The notes: generated by a model from the sequence alone, not told the origin. A DNA stretch of 64,000 nt from Cristatella mucedo (GCA_009760855.2 WPIO01000024.1:2517001-2581000); one strand, 5' to 3'. Positions 45,400-58,299 are shown, counted from the stretch's first letter. Numbers and translations are program-made.

Positions 45400-45800
45400 T
45401 CATGCACCCGATCAACTATTGTCGCGAGATTTTATGCTGTCAACCCTAATAATGATCAAATTCTGCATATCTGATAACATGCAGATCTCATTTAGTCTTC
45501 AATTTGTGTCCCCTTCGGTATCAAAATCATCCTTGTCATTGATTCTGTCCGAAAAATATCTTCCCACCCTTCAGCTTAGTCGACCTATCCTCTCTTGTGT
45601 GCTACAACAAGCCTATGTTCTGGATGAATTTGCTCCTGACAAAGACATTATATGCTATAGCCCAGACGGCATATGATTTATTGCTGTCAGTAAATTAGCT
45701 AAGGCTGCCAAGCTCAAGCTAGAGAAACCATACACACGATCAGGACTGTCTGTTCATCGACCGACATTCAGCGTGTTATATAGGTCATAGACCAAAACAA
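45400..45800 (+). mobile_element. LINE linker fragment, degenerate
   Basis: Plus-strand peptides VLDEFAPDKD and KLEKPYTRSGLSVHR resemble the segment between endonuclease and RT of L2/CR1 LINEs and match 22240-22400. No RT follows clearly, and one stop interrupts. Confidence 0.5.
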
Positions 45801-46794
45801 GCATCTATATAAATCTTGGTGGAATTATAGGCTCGCAATGAAAAAAGGCTGATATCGACTATCAACCGATTTCCATAACTGCTTCCTCTTTAATGTTGTG
45901 CTGATATAGCAGATCGTTTATCTGGCTTCTTTGCCAGCAAGACACGTGCAGGCAAAAAAATCCTCGCTTTAAGGCCCCCACTACTATTGCTGTAAATGTT
46001 CGTTCATGTACTCAGAAGGTTTCTATGACGCCAGGCATTATTGATTTCTGCGAAGCATGTGAAAAGTATTTCATGACAGCCCAAAAACAAGCGAATATGC
46101 TCTGTGGGTGTGCAGGCATTAAGTGTGACGTCCTACCACGATTCTTCAGGGCCTCCTTGGTCAAGCAAGGCATAGAGGCCACAAGCTTCTGCTTTGTCTT
46201 TCAGTTGCAGCACATTCCATAAAGCGTGAGTTTTACTAAAAAGATTGGCAACTGGTGTTGGCCGAACACTCTTCCTCAGCTGCTTGTCACTATAGCTACA
46301 TGTCATCGCTATGGAGTTCAAATCAGGAGGCTGGGTGGGCTACTGCATTAGCACCAAACACAGATTCGTAAAAAGGAATTTTACTCGAGTTGATGTTAGT
46401 CAAGAAGTTTTTTTTTTAAACTCCAAGACTCAATTGATGGTCGTTACATTTGGCAGCAACATAACGACCCTCAACGCACTGCCAGTGTATTGTAGGTCTC
46501 TAAGCTACATTTACACGGTCCAATTTATGTATAGCTATTTTACCTAATTTCCTCTTTTAGGACCTTTGCCATATTTCCTTTGATGCTCTTGCTAGTTGGA
46601 AAGATCGTGTAAATGCAACTTTATGCAGCAACGGCCCCAGTATTATGAATTATGCAAGCTGTGTTGTTGCAAACGCCTCCAAGGCTTCTAAAAGGCTAAG
46701 TCAATGCCGTTTCACAATCCTGTACTATGCTGCTTCTCTACTTATGAGGTTGGTTGGCAAGCTGAAAGGAAAGCCAGCAGTTTCTATTCAGACT
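45801..46794. other. Unassigned intergenic sequence
   Basis: No recognisable gene or repeat. Short open frames without features. Confidence 0.35.
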
Positions 46795-46821
46795 TGGGAG
46801 AGAGAGAGAGAGAGAGAGAGC
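46795..46821. repeat. (GA)n microsatellite
   Basis: Pure GA run. Confidence 0.85.
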
Positions 46822-48374
46822 TACTGTTTGTGAATGTCACGAACGTGTGTGCTGTAAACCTGGCAATACCTAGAAACGTAGCTGAGTGGTTCGTCTGCAT
46901 AGTCAGCCGCTTGGCCGATTGCTCTATTTTCTTCCTGCTGATCTGTGGATTATGTCACCATAATTCGCAGAGCCTTCCTAAATATAATGGATGTAGTAAG
47001 AATCTGAGCAGTATTTGTACCCTGGCCAATTCTGATGGCAGCAAGTGCCTGCCGCTAATCGTAAGCCCTTTTGTCGGCAGAGTACATTAAACATGGCTGC
47101 TGAACAATGGCCAAATATTATAACTGATGAGTTGCGTACTGGTTCAACATACGTTTGATCTTCTTTTGCTTCTTCTATCTGAGCATTTTAAAAATGATTG
47201 TTGCTAGTTCAATTTGCTAGGAGCCCAGGTGCCGAGAGGCCGTTTCAAGCTACGTTATCACTCTCCTTCACATCGTACCTTTAACATGGAAGCAACATTT
47301 TCATGAATGGCTGTGGGTAGGACAGAGGCATACAAGAAATACGCCTAATGTTGAGGACCAAAGTCGGATCGGCATGGAAAATTGCGAATACAGAATACTA
47401 GAAATACTAATACTAGATACTAAATACTAAATACTAGAAACCGGGTATAAATGAAAATAAGCTCCCGACTCGCCTGCTCGTTGCATCCGTTTTGCTGCCT
47501 TTGGTTATCCTATCTCTGCTCTTTGCCTCATCTAGCCATTCTTCCTTAACAATCTTCCTTGCATATTAATTCGAACGTAGCTCTTGCTACAACTGGATAC
47601 GTTTGGGCTGCTGGGAAGAAGTTTTGGGTTGTGCGTATAATCCAATCGTAACTTAAGTATATCTCTTAAAAGGGGTTGAGAATGCTACTAGTGCATAGCC
47701 TATTGCCTATTGCTAGCATGTACTAGTGTGTAGCTCAAATTTGGTATTCGCTGTTTGGCAATTTTGCCAATTGGGATATGAGTAGCTGAAGTTTGTCTGA
47801 CTCTGCTCTGGATGTACTCGTATAGGACTCGAAGCTTGAATTAAGCTATTTGACCTGATTTTCCAACGTATCAGTGAGCTGTGAGAGCCAGCTTTATGTC
47901 TATGCATGATCTGTTTGACAGGGGACAAAAAGATAGGCTAATGGGAGCTGCTTTACTGTCAAAATGTGTATGTAAGTAGCCATACATGTAGTTACTATAG
48001 TAACCCTGCCGGTACATAAGGCATCACCAGAGAAAATTCTCAGTGCCTTGAATGAGGTTGTGCTGGAGCTGAATAGACGTACTGATTGCAGCACCATTTA
48101 CTAACGATAGAATACTTGTACTTCTAAGAGCTCGTCGGTCGTGCTTCAGTTCTTATTATGTAGTAGATAGCATACGTAGAACCTATGAAGCAATTGCTTC
48201 GCTGCACGTGAGAAAATAGCGATCAGAGACTCGTGTGATATCAAATTTTAATTTTTTGCAACACGAACGCCGAAGTTTAACTGGCTGCAATAATTTCAGT
48301 CGTATCATTTTTTATTAGTGAATACAATATGTCCATCAGCAAGTATAGGAAATGCTGTAGTCATGTCAAGTCAT
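46822..48374. other. Unassigned intergenic; short ATACTA-type tandem repeat at 47394-47440
   Basis: The tandem repeat has units close to ATACTAAA. No coding similarity was found elsewhere in the stretch. Confidence 0.4.
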
Positions 48375-48445
48375 TCGTGTATCTCTGCTTGTAATTCCAT
48401 TAAGCCATAATAAATTAACTGGTGTTACACTGAAGAGGTGAATGT
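48375..48445 (-). mobile_element. LINE family B, terminal remnant
   Basis: Reverse match to the last 70 bp (TATCTCTGCTTGTAATTCCA, GGTGTTACACTGAAGAGG). Confidence 0.55.
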
Positions 48446-48724
48446 AACTGAACGCAGCAACCACAACCAGCATGGATGAGAATGCTTATATTCCCAGTCT
48501 ACCCGTGCGTGTGCGAATGTACCACAGAGCTGGCGCACTGTAAGCTTATCTGTCATAAACTTCATTTGAATAGGGCCTTAATGATTCTCCATTCAGAGAC
48601 TTAACACATTCAGGAACTTAACATAAACTCTGAGAAAGTTTGCAGCCATCCAAGTGTTAATGCTAGCAATATATTCTGCAAGGCGTGAAAGAAATCGAGC
48701 TGCAGCTAGTATTGCTTACATCAC

Positions 48725-49060
48725 AACTTGAATGACAGCAAACTTTCTCATATTGGATTATGATAAAATCAACTTATAAGCCATGAGTAAGCTTAGTGTT
48801 ACTCATAAACACTGCCAAGCATATTCCATAAAATGGGATTGGCCAGCAAATCTTCGTTAGCGTCTGCACCGAATTTGTTAGTTGTTCTGTTCCAAAGTGA
48901 CCCTTCACTTAACGACCAATTAAGCTCACGAATCCAGTTTGCCTACTTTTAGCTACATAACGTAGCAACATTACTGTCCTGCTTAGGCTAAGATTGAACA
49001 GTCATGCTGGTCTACACAGTCGTCACATCCTGTCTAACTTATGCATCCCACTATACTTAC
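48725..49060 (+). mobile_element. LINE family A-like, degenerate RT/C-terminal part
   Basis: The words ACAGCAAACTTTCTCATATT and GTTCCAAAGTGACCCTTCAC match family A around the LNDDKTNLLV to FQSDLSLDD region. The copy ends in the next domain. Confidence 0.65.
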
Positions 49061-49239
49061 GCAGAAGACTAAGCACATGTACACAGCAGTAGACGTGCTT
49101 TAATCCTTTTTAGCCTTGCAGCTCAGAAGAGTTCAAATTTTCATTTTCTGGACGAGGGAATATGATCAAAGCATGTGTGTTATTTGCATTCTAGATCGGC
49201 GTTTGTCATTACATCGGCAAGATAAAGGATATAACCTGT

Positions 49240-50135
49240 GACAAAAACGCTCAAAATCGGCACTGCCAGCATATCTCCTGCTGAATCTGCACTTTCTATC
49301 TAGGTGTCATGTTCCAAAGTGAACTTTCGTTAGACGACCATATCAGCTCCACAGTCAAGCCTGCCTACTTTCAGCAGCTACCTAATTTTGCTAAAATTGG
49401 GGCTTGTTGAGTCAGGGATACCACTTCTAAATTGGTCCATGCATTTGTGACATCCTGTCTTGAATTCTGTAACTCACTGCTTGCTGGTCTACCGGCCTGT
49501 GCACTCAGGTGCTTGCAGCTGGTGCACAATTCTGCAGCTAGTCTTGTCTGTTGTGAGCGTCGCAGCTGCCACATCACATCACTTCTTGCCGACCTCCACT
49601 GGCTCCCAGTCAAGCGACGCATAGACTTAAAGGTTTTTTCACTCACTTTCAGGTCCATTCATTCCTTGGCTCCAGCCTACCTATCAGATCTACTGCCCCA
49701 CCAGGCTAAGCATCGTACCAACCGCTTTTCGGAATCTAACCGTTTACTTATACCTTGTACAAATCTCAAATTCTTTGGAGGCCGTGCCATTAGTTCGTAT
49801 GGTCGCAAAGCCTGGAACTCACTCCCGACTTGCGTCACGAAATCTCCTGACTTGTCCACATTTAAAAAGAAATACAAATTGCATCTATTTATGACAGCAT
49901 TTAGTGGGTCCTTGTGATTCGTTCTATATGTGCTTATACATGCTGACACCGTGCATGCTGCCACTAACCGTATTTGCCTGCTGACCCTGTGCATGTCACC
50001 CCTAACTATGTTATTCTTGTTGTTTATCAAGCATGACACCACTTGCCATTCGATCGTGTTTCCTTTGAAGCAAATGTAAAGCACCTAGAAAGAGATTGAA
50101 TTATCTGAGGGTGCTATATCAAATGTATTATTGTT
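49240..50135 (+). mobile_element. LINE family A, 3' third
   Basis: Starts at the KIGTASISPAES region and continues through a mostly open frame (49432-49917, with [11 protein letters not shown] and [10 protein letters not shown]) to the 3' UTR hairpin and a TTATTGTTATT end. The second of two family A pieces in tandem. Confidence 0.88.
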
Positions 50136-52180
50136 ATTGTAAGTAGTCCTAGCTAGCTGGATGTCTTCCGTTAATCATTGATCACATGTATGAGCTTGTG
50201 CAATGCCCATGAGATGGAGCCTGACGTTCAAATACAGTACTATTTGAGAGAGTTTTGTTGAAATAAGCGTCTGTCCTCCATGTCCTGGCAGACAGCCATT
50301 AGATTATTTTTGGCCTTTGAAATGAAATGATCCACCAAATGGCACCAGCTGTTTGTGATTAGTATTAGCGATTTCGATATAGTGGACTGTGGCCAAGCAT
50401 TTCTGAGCTGCGACCCTGCAGCCTTGATGGCTACTAGCGAGGGCTTTGTCAGACTGTGTAATTACGGAGGGGATATGTCGGGCCAGCTTGGGCCAGGCTA
50501 ATGCATTTGCCCCACTTTTGTTAATCCGTACCTAGTGCCCACGTCTGCCCGATTACTCGCTGGCTGCACACCATCGAACTGGGACCATAAGTGTGGTGAA
50601 GGTGCCTCCGAGCCGTGGTTCCCAATCGTCATGCCCCCAAAATGGTGGTCCACTTGCCACGTTTAGTCGGCTCGGGTAAAGGGACATAGCTTCTGTCTTG
50701 GATGTTTTATGTTCTTAGGGAATTCCCGGCTATGCCTCTAGCTGGCACTCACATTGGAGTAGGAGAAGGATAGTGGGCAGGAACCAGTGGCTTGTGACCC
50801 CCACCCTTGAACCGACGGATTCTTCGGCAGTCTTATGATTTTGGTGGCTTCTGTCTATTCAAGGTCTGGTTCCTCATTGGCTCAATTCTGGCAATTCCAC
50901 TGCACATTAATTGCTGGTTTTTGAACGTGCAGCCGGTCAAGCCAAGGGTGATAAACTAATAGCTGGCCTCTTTTGGGAGATGCCTCACTCTGTCCGAGGA
51001 AGTAGCCACAATTGCCAATGGCTTAATTATCTGACATCGTAAAAACCTTATCCATCGCAACCTGAATTATTCCAGAATTGGTCTTCACGAAACTTATATG
51101 TGGCAGTGCTAACGGGTGATCTTCACTAGCGTCATGGTTTTGAATTCAGTGTGCCACAGTTCGCGAAGCTTACCAATTCGCGGTTGATGACATGCAAGTT
51201 TATGCTAAGGTAGCATATGCAGGCTTCTGGCCGGGAGGCTTACCCTTGTGAGGTTCAGCCCTGAAAGGTTCATGACCTGGTTGTATGCCCTGGCCTGCGT
51301 TCTCAGCAGGCTCAGCACCAGCTGCTGTAACACACTGCTAGTGGCTGCCACTTGCAGTGGAGGAGAATCCGGAGAAATCCGTAGCAGCGACATGTTTTAT
51401 GGTGCTGCCAAGTGTCAACGTCTGACCAACGTCTGGCTGGGTGAAACAAACGCAGATCGACGAGTGCTGCAAGGCAAGTAATGGATACTGTTTGGTCAAC
51501 TGATTTTTTCAGCACAGCAAGAGACACCAATTCGCAAGACGCCAAAAAGTTTAGAAGGCACGCGACGGACGTGTTGCAGAACCTCAAAATTTTATCTGGC
51601 AGTGAGGAGGCAGGCACAGAACATATTGCTGTCGGTGGCAGATGTGTCGACACACAATAGCTCCTGAAAATACACTCGTGTCCGACAGGCCGGTCTATTT
51701 GGCCTTTAAGTAGCAATGCATAACTACCTTTGACGCTAAAATCCAAGTTAACTGACAATTTAAGACCTCTCCAAGGGAATATGCAAGGGAAATAATGCTG
51801 TTCAGTACTAAAAATGAAATAACATTTGTCAGACATGCATGCATACATCAGACATACAGGTATATTTTGGATTACTATGCGCCACAAGTATGCATACTCA
51901 CAAAGACAAGTACTCCTCTGTACAGATTGGATTTTGAGGCCAGTATTATACACCTGCTAGCACAAAGAGCGAAAGTTCTGAATATTGCTCCCTGTGTGCA
52001 TCATCTTGATCTAGCCATACTTTGAGTTCTGTCGATTTTCAATATTGCCTACTACCGGTGCTTTCTCTTACAGTTTTTCAGAAAACCGAAGAGAGTACCT
52101 CAAAACTTGTCTTCGTACAGCACCTGTGATTTGGAATTAAATTAAAAAGCATACGTGACCTTTTTTTGATATCACTGTCC
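50136..52180. other. Unassigned; 213-codon minus frame at 51953-51312
   Basis: No repeat family recognised. A 213-codon reading frame on the minus strand is long for this composition but shows no domain, signal or convincing splice site. Confidence 0.35.
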
Positions 52181-52184
52181 AGTT

Positions 52185-53010
52185 TTTATAATAATAATGA
52201 TAATAACAGTAGCTATAGGTAGTTTATATAACGCACAAAGAGAACTTAATCTCTATTCAGGCGATTTACAACTGGCAGCCCGACAATCAGTACCAAAACA
52301 TTAGTGGCATGAGTGGTATCAAGCATGCAAACAATCAAACAATTATCATGCTTAGGCTACACCTGTAAAATAAACACGAAGACACTCACGGCCAGCCGTT
52401 AGTTAGACCTATGGCTAGGCCATCAACGTGCTCTGGATCGTACTCGGGCACGTAAGCAAACACCGGAAAAAAAGGAGTTCGCTGGGGCGAAGGGAAAGCC
52501 GACCGGGACAGATACGTCTTTAGGCGAGACTTTAAGCATGTAAGGTCATTGCAGGTAGTGACCGTAGCCAGAGGCGAGTTCCATATTTCGGTGCATACTA
52601 GCTGAAAGCTCGATTGCCATAAGATTTCAATTAAGGGCAAGATGACTAAATACTGAGGGTCGTGTGATGAGCACGATGAATGAGCAATGAGGTCGGATAG
52701 GTAGGCTGGTGTAAGCGAGTGAAGCGACTTTTGACAATCTTGAAATCGATTTGATGCTTAAAACTGAGCAAGTTAAACTCAGCTTGAAGTGATTGGTGTA
52801 GCAGGTCTGCCGCTTACAACAGACCAGAAGAGCCGCTGAATTTTGCACCAGTTTCATTGCAGAGGATTGCAAGTCGAGAGTCGTGAATAAAGGGAAGTGT
52901 AATAATCTAGATACGATGTCGAAAGCGCGTAAATAGTTTGGCTGGCGAAATCTTATTTAAGTGTGCCCAGATTTTGGCTACGTTCTATAGCTGAAAGTAG
53001 GCCCACTTGA
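52185..53010 (-). mobile_element. LINE family C, minus copy
   Basis: Reverse tail (ATT-rich tract, then AACTTAATCTCTATTCAGGC) and C-terminal LINE codons (IWNSPLATVTTCNDLTCLKS, RLKTYLSRSAF). Its tail has CCTGAATAGAGATTAAGTTC, as in the SINE, where family A has CCTAGAAAGAGATTAAGTTC. The coding part has stops. Confidence 0.75.
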
Positions 53011-53239
53011 CTATGGACGAAATGCGACCGTCCGATAACAAGTCATTTATAAATAATACGGTTAGATTGCGGCAAAATTGTCTTTTCGAGGACTTTCCGG
53101 CAATAATATTAAGTTTGTAAATATACTACTTATCTCGGTAGCACTAATTCTAGGTGCGAGTAGGTTTTTTCTACTTGTTTTCTGATTAACTTCATTCGTC
53201 GATGCTCACCCAGAATGAGTTTTTCATTCTTACACATTA

Positions 53240-53358
53240 GTGTGGCCCAGTGGTTAAGGTGTTCACCTCGAACCAAGGTCAAGGTGATTACATTTAGTGA
53301 CCATAGTCGCTGGCTCGAGCCCCGTGGCATATGTGAAGCGCATGAATAGAGATTAAGT
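53240..53358 (+). mobile_element. tRNA-derived SINE fused to a LINE
   Basis: Head (GTGGCCCAGTGGTTAAGGTG), a longer middle, then GCTCGAGCCCCGTGGCATAT and the tail up to AGATTAAGTT. There it joins family A LINE sequence instead of finishing its hairpin. Confidence 0.8.
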
Positions 53359-54050
53359 TTTTTCTACATAACATTGCTAAAATTCGGGCTTGTTTAGATG
53401 AAGATACCACATCTAAGTTGGTCCATGCATTTGCGACATCCCGTCCCGACTTCTGTAACTCACTTCTTGCTGGTCTACCGGCCTGTGCAATCAGGCACAT
53501 ACAGTTAATTCTAAACTTTGCAGCTATGGTCATCTGTCGTGAGCGTCGCAGCTACCACATCACACCACTTCTCGCCGACATGCGCTTGCTCTCAATCAAG
53601 CAGCGCATCGACTTCAAGGTTCGGTCGCTCACTTTTAGGTCCCTTCATTCTCTGGCTCCAGCCTACGTATCAGAATCACTTCCCCATCAGGCGAAGACTC
53701 ATACAACCCGATGTTCTGACTCGAAGCGTTTAGCTATACGTCGTACGAGCCTCAAAATTCTCAGGGACCGTACCTTTAGTTTCCACGCTCCAAAATCCTG
53801 GAGCTCACTACCGACGCACGTCTCAACATCCCCTGACACAATGACATTTAAAAGAGCTTACAACTCAGCTGTTTATTACAGAATTTGGTGGGTCTTCGTG
53901 AGACGTCTTTCGTGTGAATGCACCTTTTAACACTATGCCTGCTGCTTCCGGATCCAAACATTTGGTAATACTTTATATGTAGCTTCTGCAAAGTGCTTAG
54001 AGAGAGAGAGATCCAGTTCTCTGACGGGGCTATTCAAATGTATTATTATT
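53359..54050 (+). mobile_element. LINE family A, 3' part, directly after a SINE
   Basis: Begins CTACATAACATTGCTAAAAT and continues through an open frame 53418-53930 (LLAD.., FRSLHSLAPAYV) to a hairpin remnant and TTATTATTAT. The peptide is more diverged than most family A copies. Confidence 0.85.
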
Positions 54051-55057
54051 ATATGCTTATCAAAAAGTGCCGAATGCAGCCGCAGCTTTATTCGATTCGC
54101 TTTTAAAGCTTAATGCATAGGCTGTTGGCTGTTCCATCACAAAGTATGCCAATACCAAAGACGTGATAGCCGTGCCAAACTCGGAGCTGCAGATGGCGGC
54201 TAAGGAACTAACAAAAATCTCTATTTTGGCAGCAGGTAAGCAGAGACTATTGCTAGTATAAATAAGCTATTGTTTGCCTTCCCAGAGCTCATTTTAGAGA
54301 CAAATGTAAACGTAGCCCATTGCATAGCGCTTTAAGAGAACTAGACGTAACTTACAAAGCATTGACATGGACAAGTTTTTGAAATCTGTTTGTGATACAG
54401 GCCTTCTTGATCTGCATTCAGACTCGACCGGCAGCGTCGATACCCTCACAGATGCGATGAACATGACACTCAGGAGTGCTCTTGACAAGCATGCTCCCGT
54501 TCGCTCTATCCGTGTTCAAAGTCATTGAGATTGCTTTCAATTTACAAAAAAACTCCTTAAGATGCGCCGTGTTAAGCGCAGGCTGGAACGTCGTTTCAAG
54601 AAATTGGGGTCTGAGGCAGACCTAGTCAATTTTAAAGACTTCCTTCGAGTTTACACCCGAAAGCATAAAAAACCCAGGCTTCTTTTTTCATAGAAAACTG
54701 AATTCCTGCCAGTCGGACACTAAACAGATTTATAAGACAGTAAACCATTTACTGGCCAATGCTGCCAGGTCTGACTCACCAGATATTAAGGGCTCAGCCG
54801 AAAAGTTTTCAGCCTTCTTTACTGAAAAAATTGTGCACATTCGTGCCTCCATTAAGCCCCCTCCGACCAAAGCAATCGCCGTTCCTCAACGTGTGACCTT
54901 TCTTAAAAGGTTCTCTGATGTTTCTGCCTGTGATGTGGCTGCCTTAATAAGGTCTAGCAAAAAGAGCTCGTCTCCTGAAGACCCTATACCTTCATCTCTG
55001 TAGTCTTCACTTGCAGACCAACTTAGCCCTGCCATAACCAAGATTTTTTATGCTTCT

Positions 55058-55546
55058 TTGGGAAAAGGGGTCGTCCCCAAGTCCTTCAAATCGGCAATCG
55101 TTAGACCTATTCTTAAAAAGCCTGGATTAGACACAGAGGTCCTAGCAAACTATTGTCCAGTTTCCCTTCTTCCGTTCTTATCAAAGATTCTTGAAAAAAT
55201 TGTTGCTAAGCAGCTAGTTGAACATATTGAAAATAATGGAATGTCAGAAACATTTCAATCAGGTTTCAAGAGCCAGCACTCTACTGAAACTGCTCTCCTC
55301 CGTGTTAACAATGACATTCTACGTGGCAACGACGACGGGAATGTCACTGCCCTAGCTCTGCTTGATCTGTCTGCTGCCTTCGACACCATTGATCACGAAG
55401 TTCTGCTTGAACGACTGAGAACAACGATTGGTCTGGCAGACGATGCACTGGCGTGGTTTAAATCATACTTGTCTGATCGTGTTCAATCCGTGTCGTGTGG
55501 GGGTCAGGTCTCAGACATGAGAAGGGTCACCTGTGGAGTCCCTTAA
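55058..55546 (+). pseudogene. LINE B reverse transcriptase, N-terminal half
   Basis: 162 open codons with RT palm motifs up to GGQVSDMRRVTCGVP. It ends at a TAA where related elements have a Gln codon (the CAA of PQ). The following sequence continues in the same frame. Confidence 0.85.
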
Positions 55547-55564
55547 TGGTCTGTACTTGGTCCC

Positions 55565-56464
55565 TTGCTGTTCTCCATTTACACGCAACCTCTGGGAAAA
55601 GTGATTAAGGCCCATGGAATAGGATATCACTTCTATGCTGACGATACTCAGTTGTATTTGTCATTTAAACCGTCGGAATCTGCTGCAGCAACTGAGAAAC
55701 TAAATGCTTGCCTTGCCGATATTCGATCCTGGATGTCGGAAAACTTCCTGAAATTAAATGACGATAAAACCGAACTGCTTCTCATAGGACACCCTAAGCG
55801 TGTGGCTGGATTAAAAGGCTTTGCTGTTCTAATAGGTGATGCTATTGTGCGACCTTCACCACGTGCTCGTAATCTAGGTGTCGTGTTCGACAGCTGCCTC
55901 AATTTCAAAAGCTTCATTCAGAAGACTGCCTCTACAGCTAGCCATCACATCCGATCCCTATCCAAGATTAGAAGCTGTCTCCCACAGTGGCTTGTAAAAA
56001 ATTTAACTAGCTCTTTAGTTCTGTCTCGGCTTGATTATTGTAATTCCCTTTTGACTGGGCTGCCAAAGAAAGCTATTAGGCCACTACAGCGGACTATGAA
56101 TATGGATGCAAGGCTGGTCTTCAAGTCCCAGCGGTTTGAGCACGTGTCACCTTTGCTGGAAGAGCTAGGATGGTTGCCGGTTGAGCAAAAGATACAGAGC
56201 AAAGTTCTTACGCTGACCCACAAGGCCCACCACGGCTTGGCTCCTTCATACCTAGCTGAACTGCTGCATCAGTTTCAGCCTGTTCGCGCCTTCAGGTCCT
56301 GTGTGGACAATAAATTAGCTGTCCCATTCCTCCGCTTAAAGACAGTTGGCGACAGAAGCTTTAGCTCTGCAGGTCCTAGACTGTGGAACTCGCTTCCACA
56401 ATTCTTACGCAACGACATCTACTCTCCAACTGCCGACTATGGCACATCTTTTCAGCGGTCCTGA
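55565..56464 (+). pseudogene. LINE B reverse transcriptase, C-terminal half
   Basis: 299 open codons: YADD catalytic box, [28 protein letters not shown], then [20 protein letters not shown]. It ends at the natural stop of the family. Confidence 0.88.
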
Positions 56465-56689
56465 ACTGCTACTTCTATGCTACGCACTACCTCAACTGCT
56501 CTCCTGACTCTGCTATGCTTCCCACTTTCTCTTTGTTGCGTGAGACGAAGTCTGTTGGCTACCGAATGCGTACCGAAAGCCGCTTAGGCTGTGAGTGAGC
56601 TATACAAAACTCTCCTGCGTAACACCCACATGGTCTTTATGATTTTGTGGAGTTACTGACGGAGATACATACATACATAGATACAGATG

Positions 56690-56812
56690 AATATCCAGGC
56701 GCTTCACGTACGCCACAGGGCTCGAGCCCACTATCTCGGCCTAATGTAGTAACCTTGGCCTCGGCCATCAAAGTCGAACACCTTAATCACTAGACTAAAT
56801 CAGCTTGGCGGG
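56690..56812 (-). mobile_element. tRNA-derived SINE, long-middle variant
   Basis: Reverse tail start (AATATCCAGGCGCTTCACG), GGGCTCGAGCCCACTATCTC, an additional middle, and reverse head. It abuts the ATACAT tail of the LINE B copy. Confidence 0.75.
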
Positions 56813-56919
56813 ATTAAGTCGCTTCTTCTTCGCTGGAACAATTTATATAAAGAGGAGCACAAATCATGGCTGCTACCTTGAATAAATCAGCAAGCGATGT
56901 CATTGTGGTTTGACTCAAG

Positions 56920-57430
56920 GTTAGGTTCAAGGTTTTGTCGCTCACTTTTAGGTCCCTTCATTTTTTGGCTCCAGCCTGCCTATCATATCTACTCCCCCAC
57001 AGACCGAGCATCGTACCACCCGCTTTTTGAAAACCAACTGTTTATCTATACCTTGTACAAAACTCAAATCCTTTGGAGACTTGCTTTTAGTTCGTATGCT
57101 CCCAAAGTCTGGAACTCACTCCCAACGTCCGTCACAACATTTCCTGACTTGACCACATTTAAAAAGAAATTAAAAAACGCACACATTTATGACAGCATTT
57201 AGTGAGTCCCTGGGATTTTTCCTTTATGTGCCTATGCGTGCTGACACTGTTGCATGCTGCCACTAACCACACTTGCATGATGACCCTGTGCATGTCACCC
57301 ATAATCATGTTATTCACTGTGTTTGTCCATAAAGCATGATTTTACTCACCATTCAATTGCATTTCTCTTTGCAGCAGATGTAATGCGCCTAGAAAGAGAT
57401 TGAGTTCTCTGAGGGCTCTTCTGCAGCTAT
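56920..57430 (+). mobile_element. LINE family A, 3' fragment
   Basis: From GGTTTTGTCGCTCACTTTTA to the hairpin AGAGATTGAGTTCTCTGAGG, which is cut off after its first arm. Confidence 0.88.
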
Positions 57431-57838
57431 ATAAATGAGGCTGTTTGATCAGCTAACCTTACATTTCGATTTCAATTTTATGGTCGGTAGCATGGCAGGC
57501 TGCTGGCCGAACACCGATGGACTCAGAGGCTCTGTTGGGCAGACTGATACTCGCCGTCAGCTTCTTCAAGGAGGGAAGGCCGTGGGTTGGCAACTGCTGC
57601 TTATTCGGATAGAACAGAATTTGGCTGGAGTACTATGGTGAGGCCTCCTCAGCGGCCGAGATCTCGCGATCTCACGGCCGTTAATACAAGGCGCATGACT
57701 TCCCATCTGACAGCCTCTCTAGCTCAAATGCGCAAGATAGTGCCAGTCTAGACAATAATGCAGATAATCTTTTTGTTTAAACCCTTAAAATCTATTCGTG
57801 TTAAAATTGCCCTTATATTTTGACTACCTAGCCGAAAT
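57431..57838. other. Unassigned
   Basis: No gene or repeat recognised. A near-palindromic GC stretch lies at about 57651-57681. Confidence 0.35.
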
Positions 57839-57839
57839 A

Positions 57840-58200
57840 GGATAATGACAATAATAACAATGATAATACATTTGTATTGCGCCATAAGAGCAATGAATCT
57901 CTCTCTACGAACTTTGCAGATGCTGCGTATAAAGCATCACCAAATGTTTAGTGGTAATATCCGCAAGCAGCAGGCATAGCGTAAAAAGGTAAATTCACAC
58001 GAAAGATGACTCACAAAGACCCACCAAATGCTGAAATAAATAGGTGCGTTTTAAGCTTCTTTTAAAATGTCGTCATGTTAGGAGACGCTGTGACGTGCGT
58101 CGGTAGTGAGTTTTAGGCTTTGGAGCGTAGGAACTAAAGGCTCAGTCCCCAATGGTTTTGAGGTTCGTACAGTACAAGATTAATAAGGTCATGCTACTTA
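57840..58200 (-). mobile_element. LINE 3' end, degenerate, minus
   Basis: ATT-rich tract, reverse hairpin (TTGCGCCATAAGAGCAATGA) and reverse 3' UTR/C-terminal codons up to GTTCGTACAGTACAAG. Confidence 0.7.
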
Positions 58201-58299
58201 TTTACCAGTGGAAGATAATTTGTAAATACTCGGGAATTTACTGTTGAGCTAAAAGAAATTGAAGAAGGAAGAAATATAATTAAGCGAATGAATTCAGTG

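Larger units (their letters stand above)
54325..56665 (+). mobile_element. LINE family B, longest copy (linker, RT, C-terminal domain)
   Basis: Linker from 54370 (LDKHAPVRS), RT open at 55058-55546 (VVPKSFKSAIVRPILKKPG, LLDLSAAFDTIDHEVLLERL) and, after one stop at about 55544, at 55565-56464 with the catalytic YADDTQLY box and the C-terminal domain. The 3' end is GACGGAGATACATACATACA. A frameshift and stops occur in the linker, and the endonuclease is missing. It is L2/CR1-like. One in-frame stop apart, the RT half is well preserved. Confidence 0.93.
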
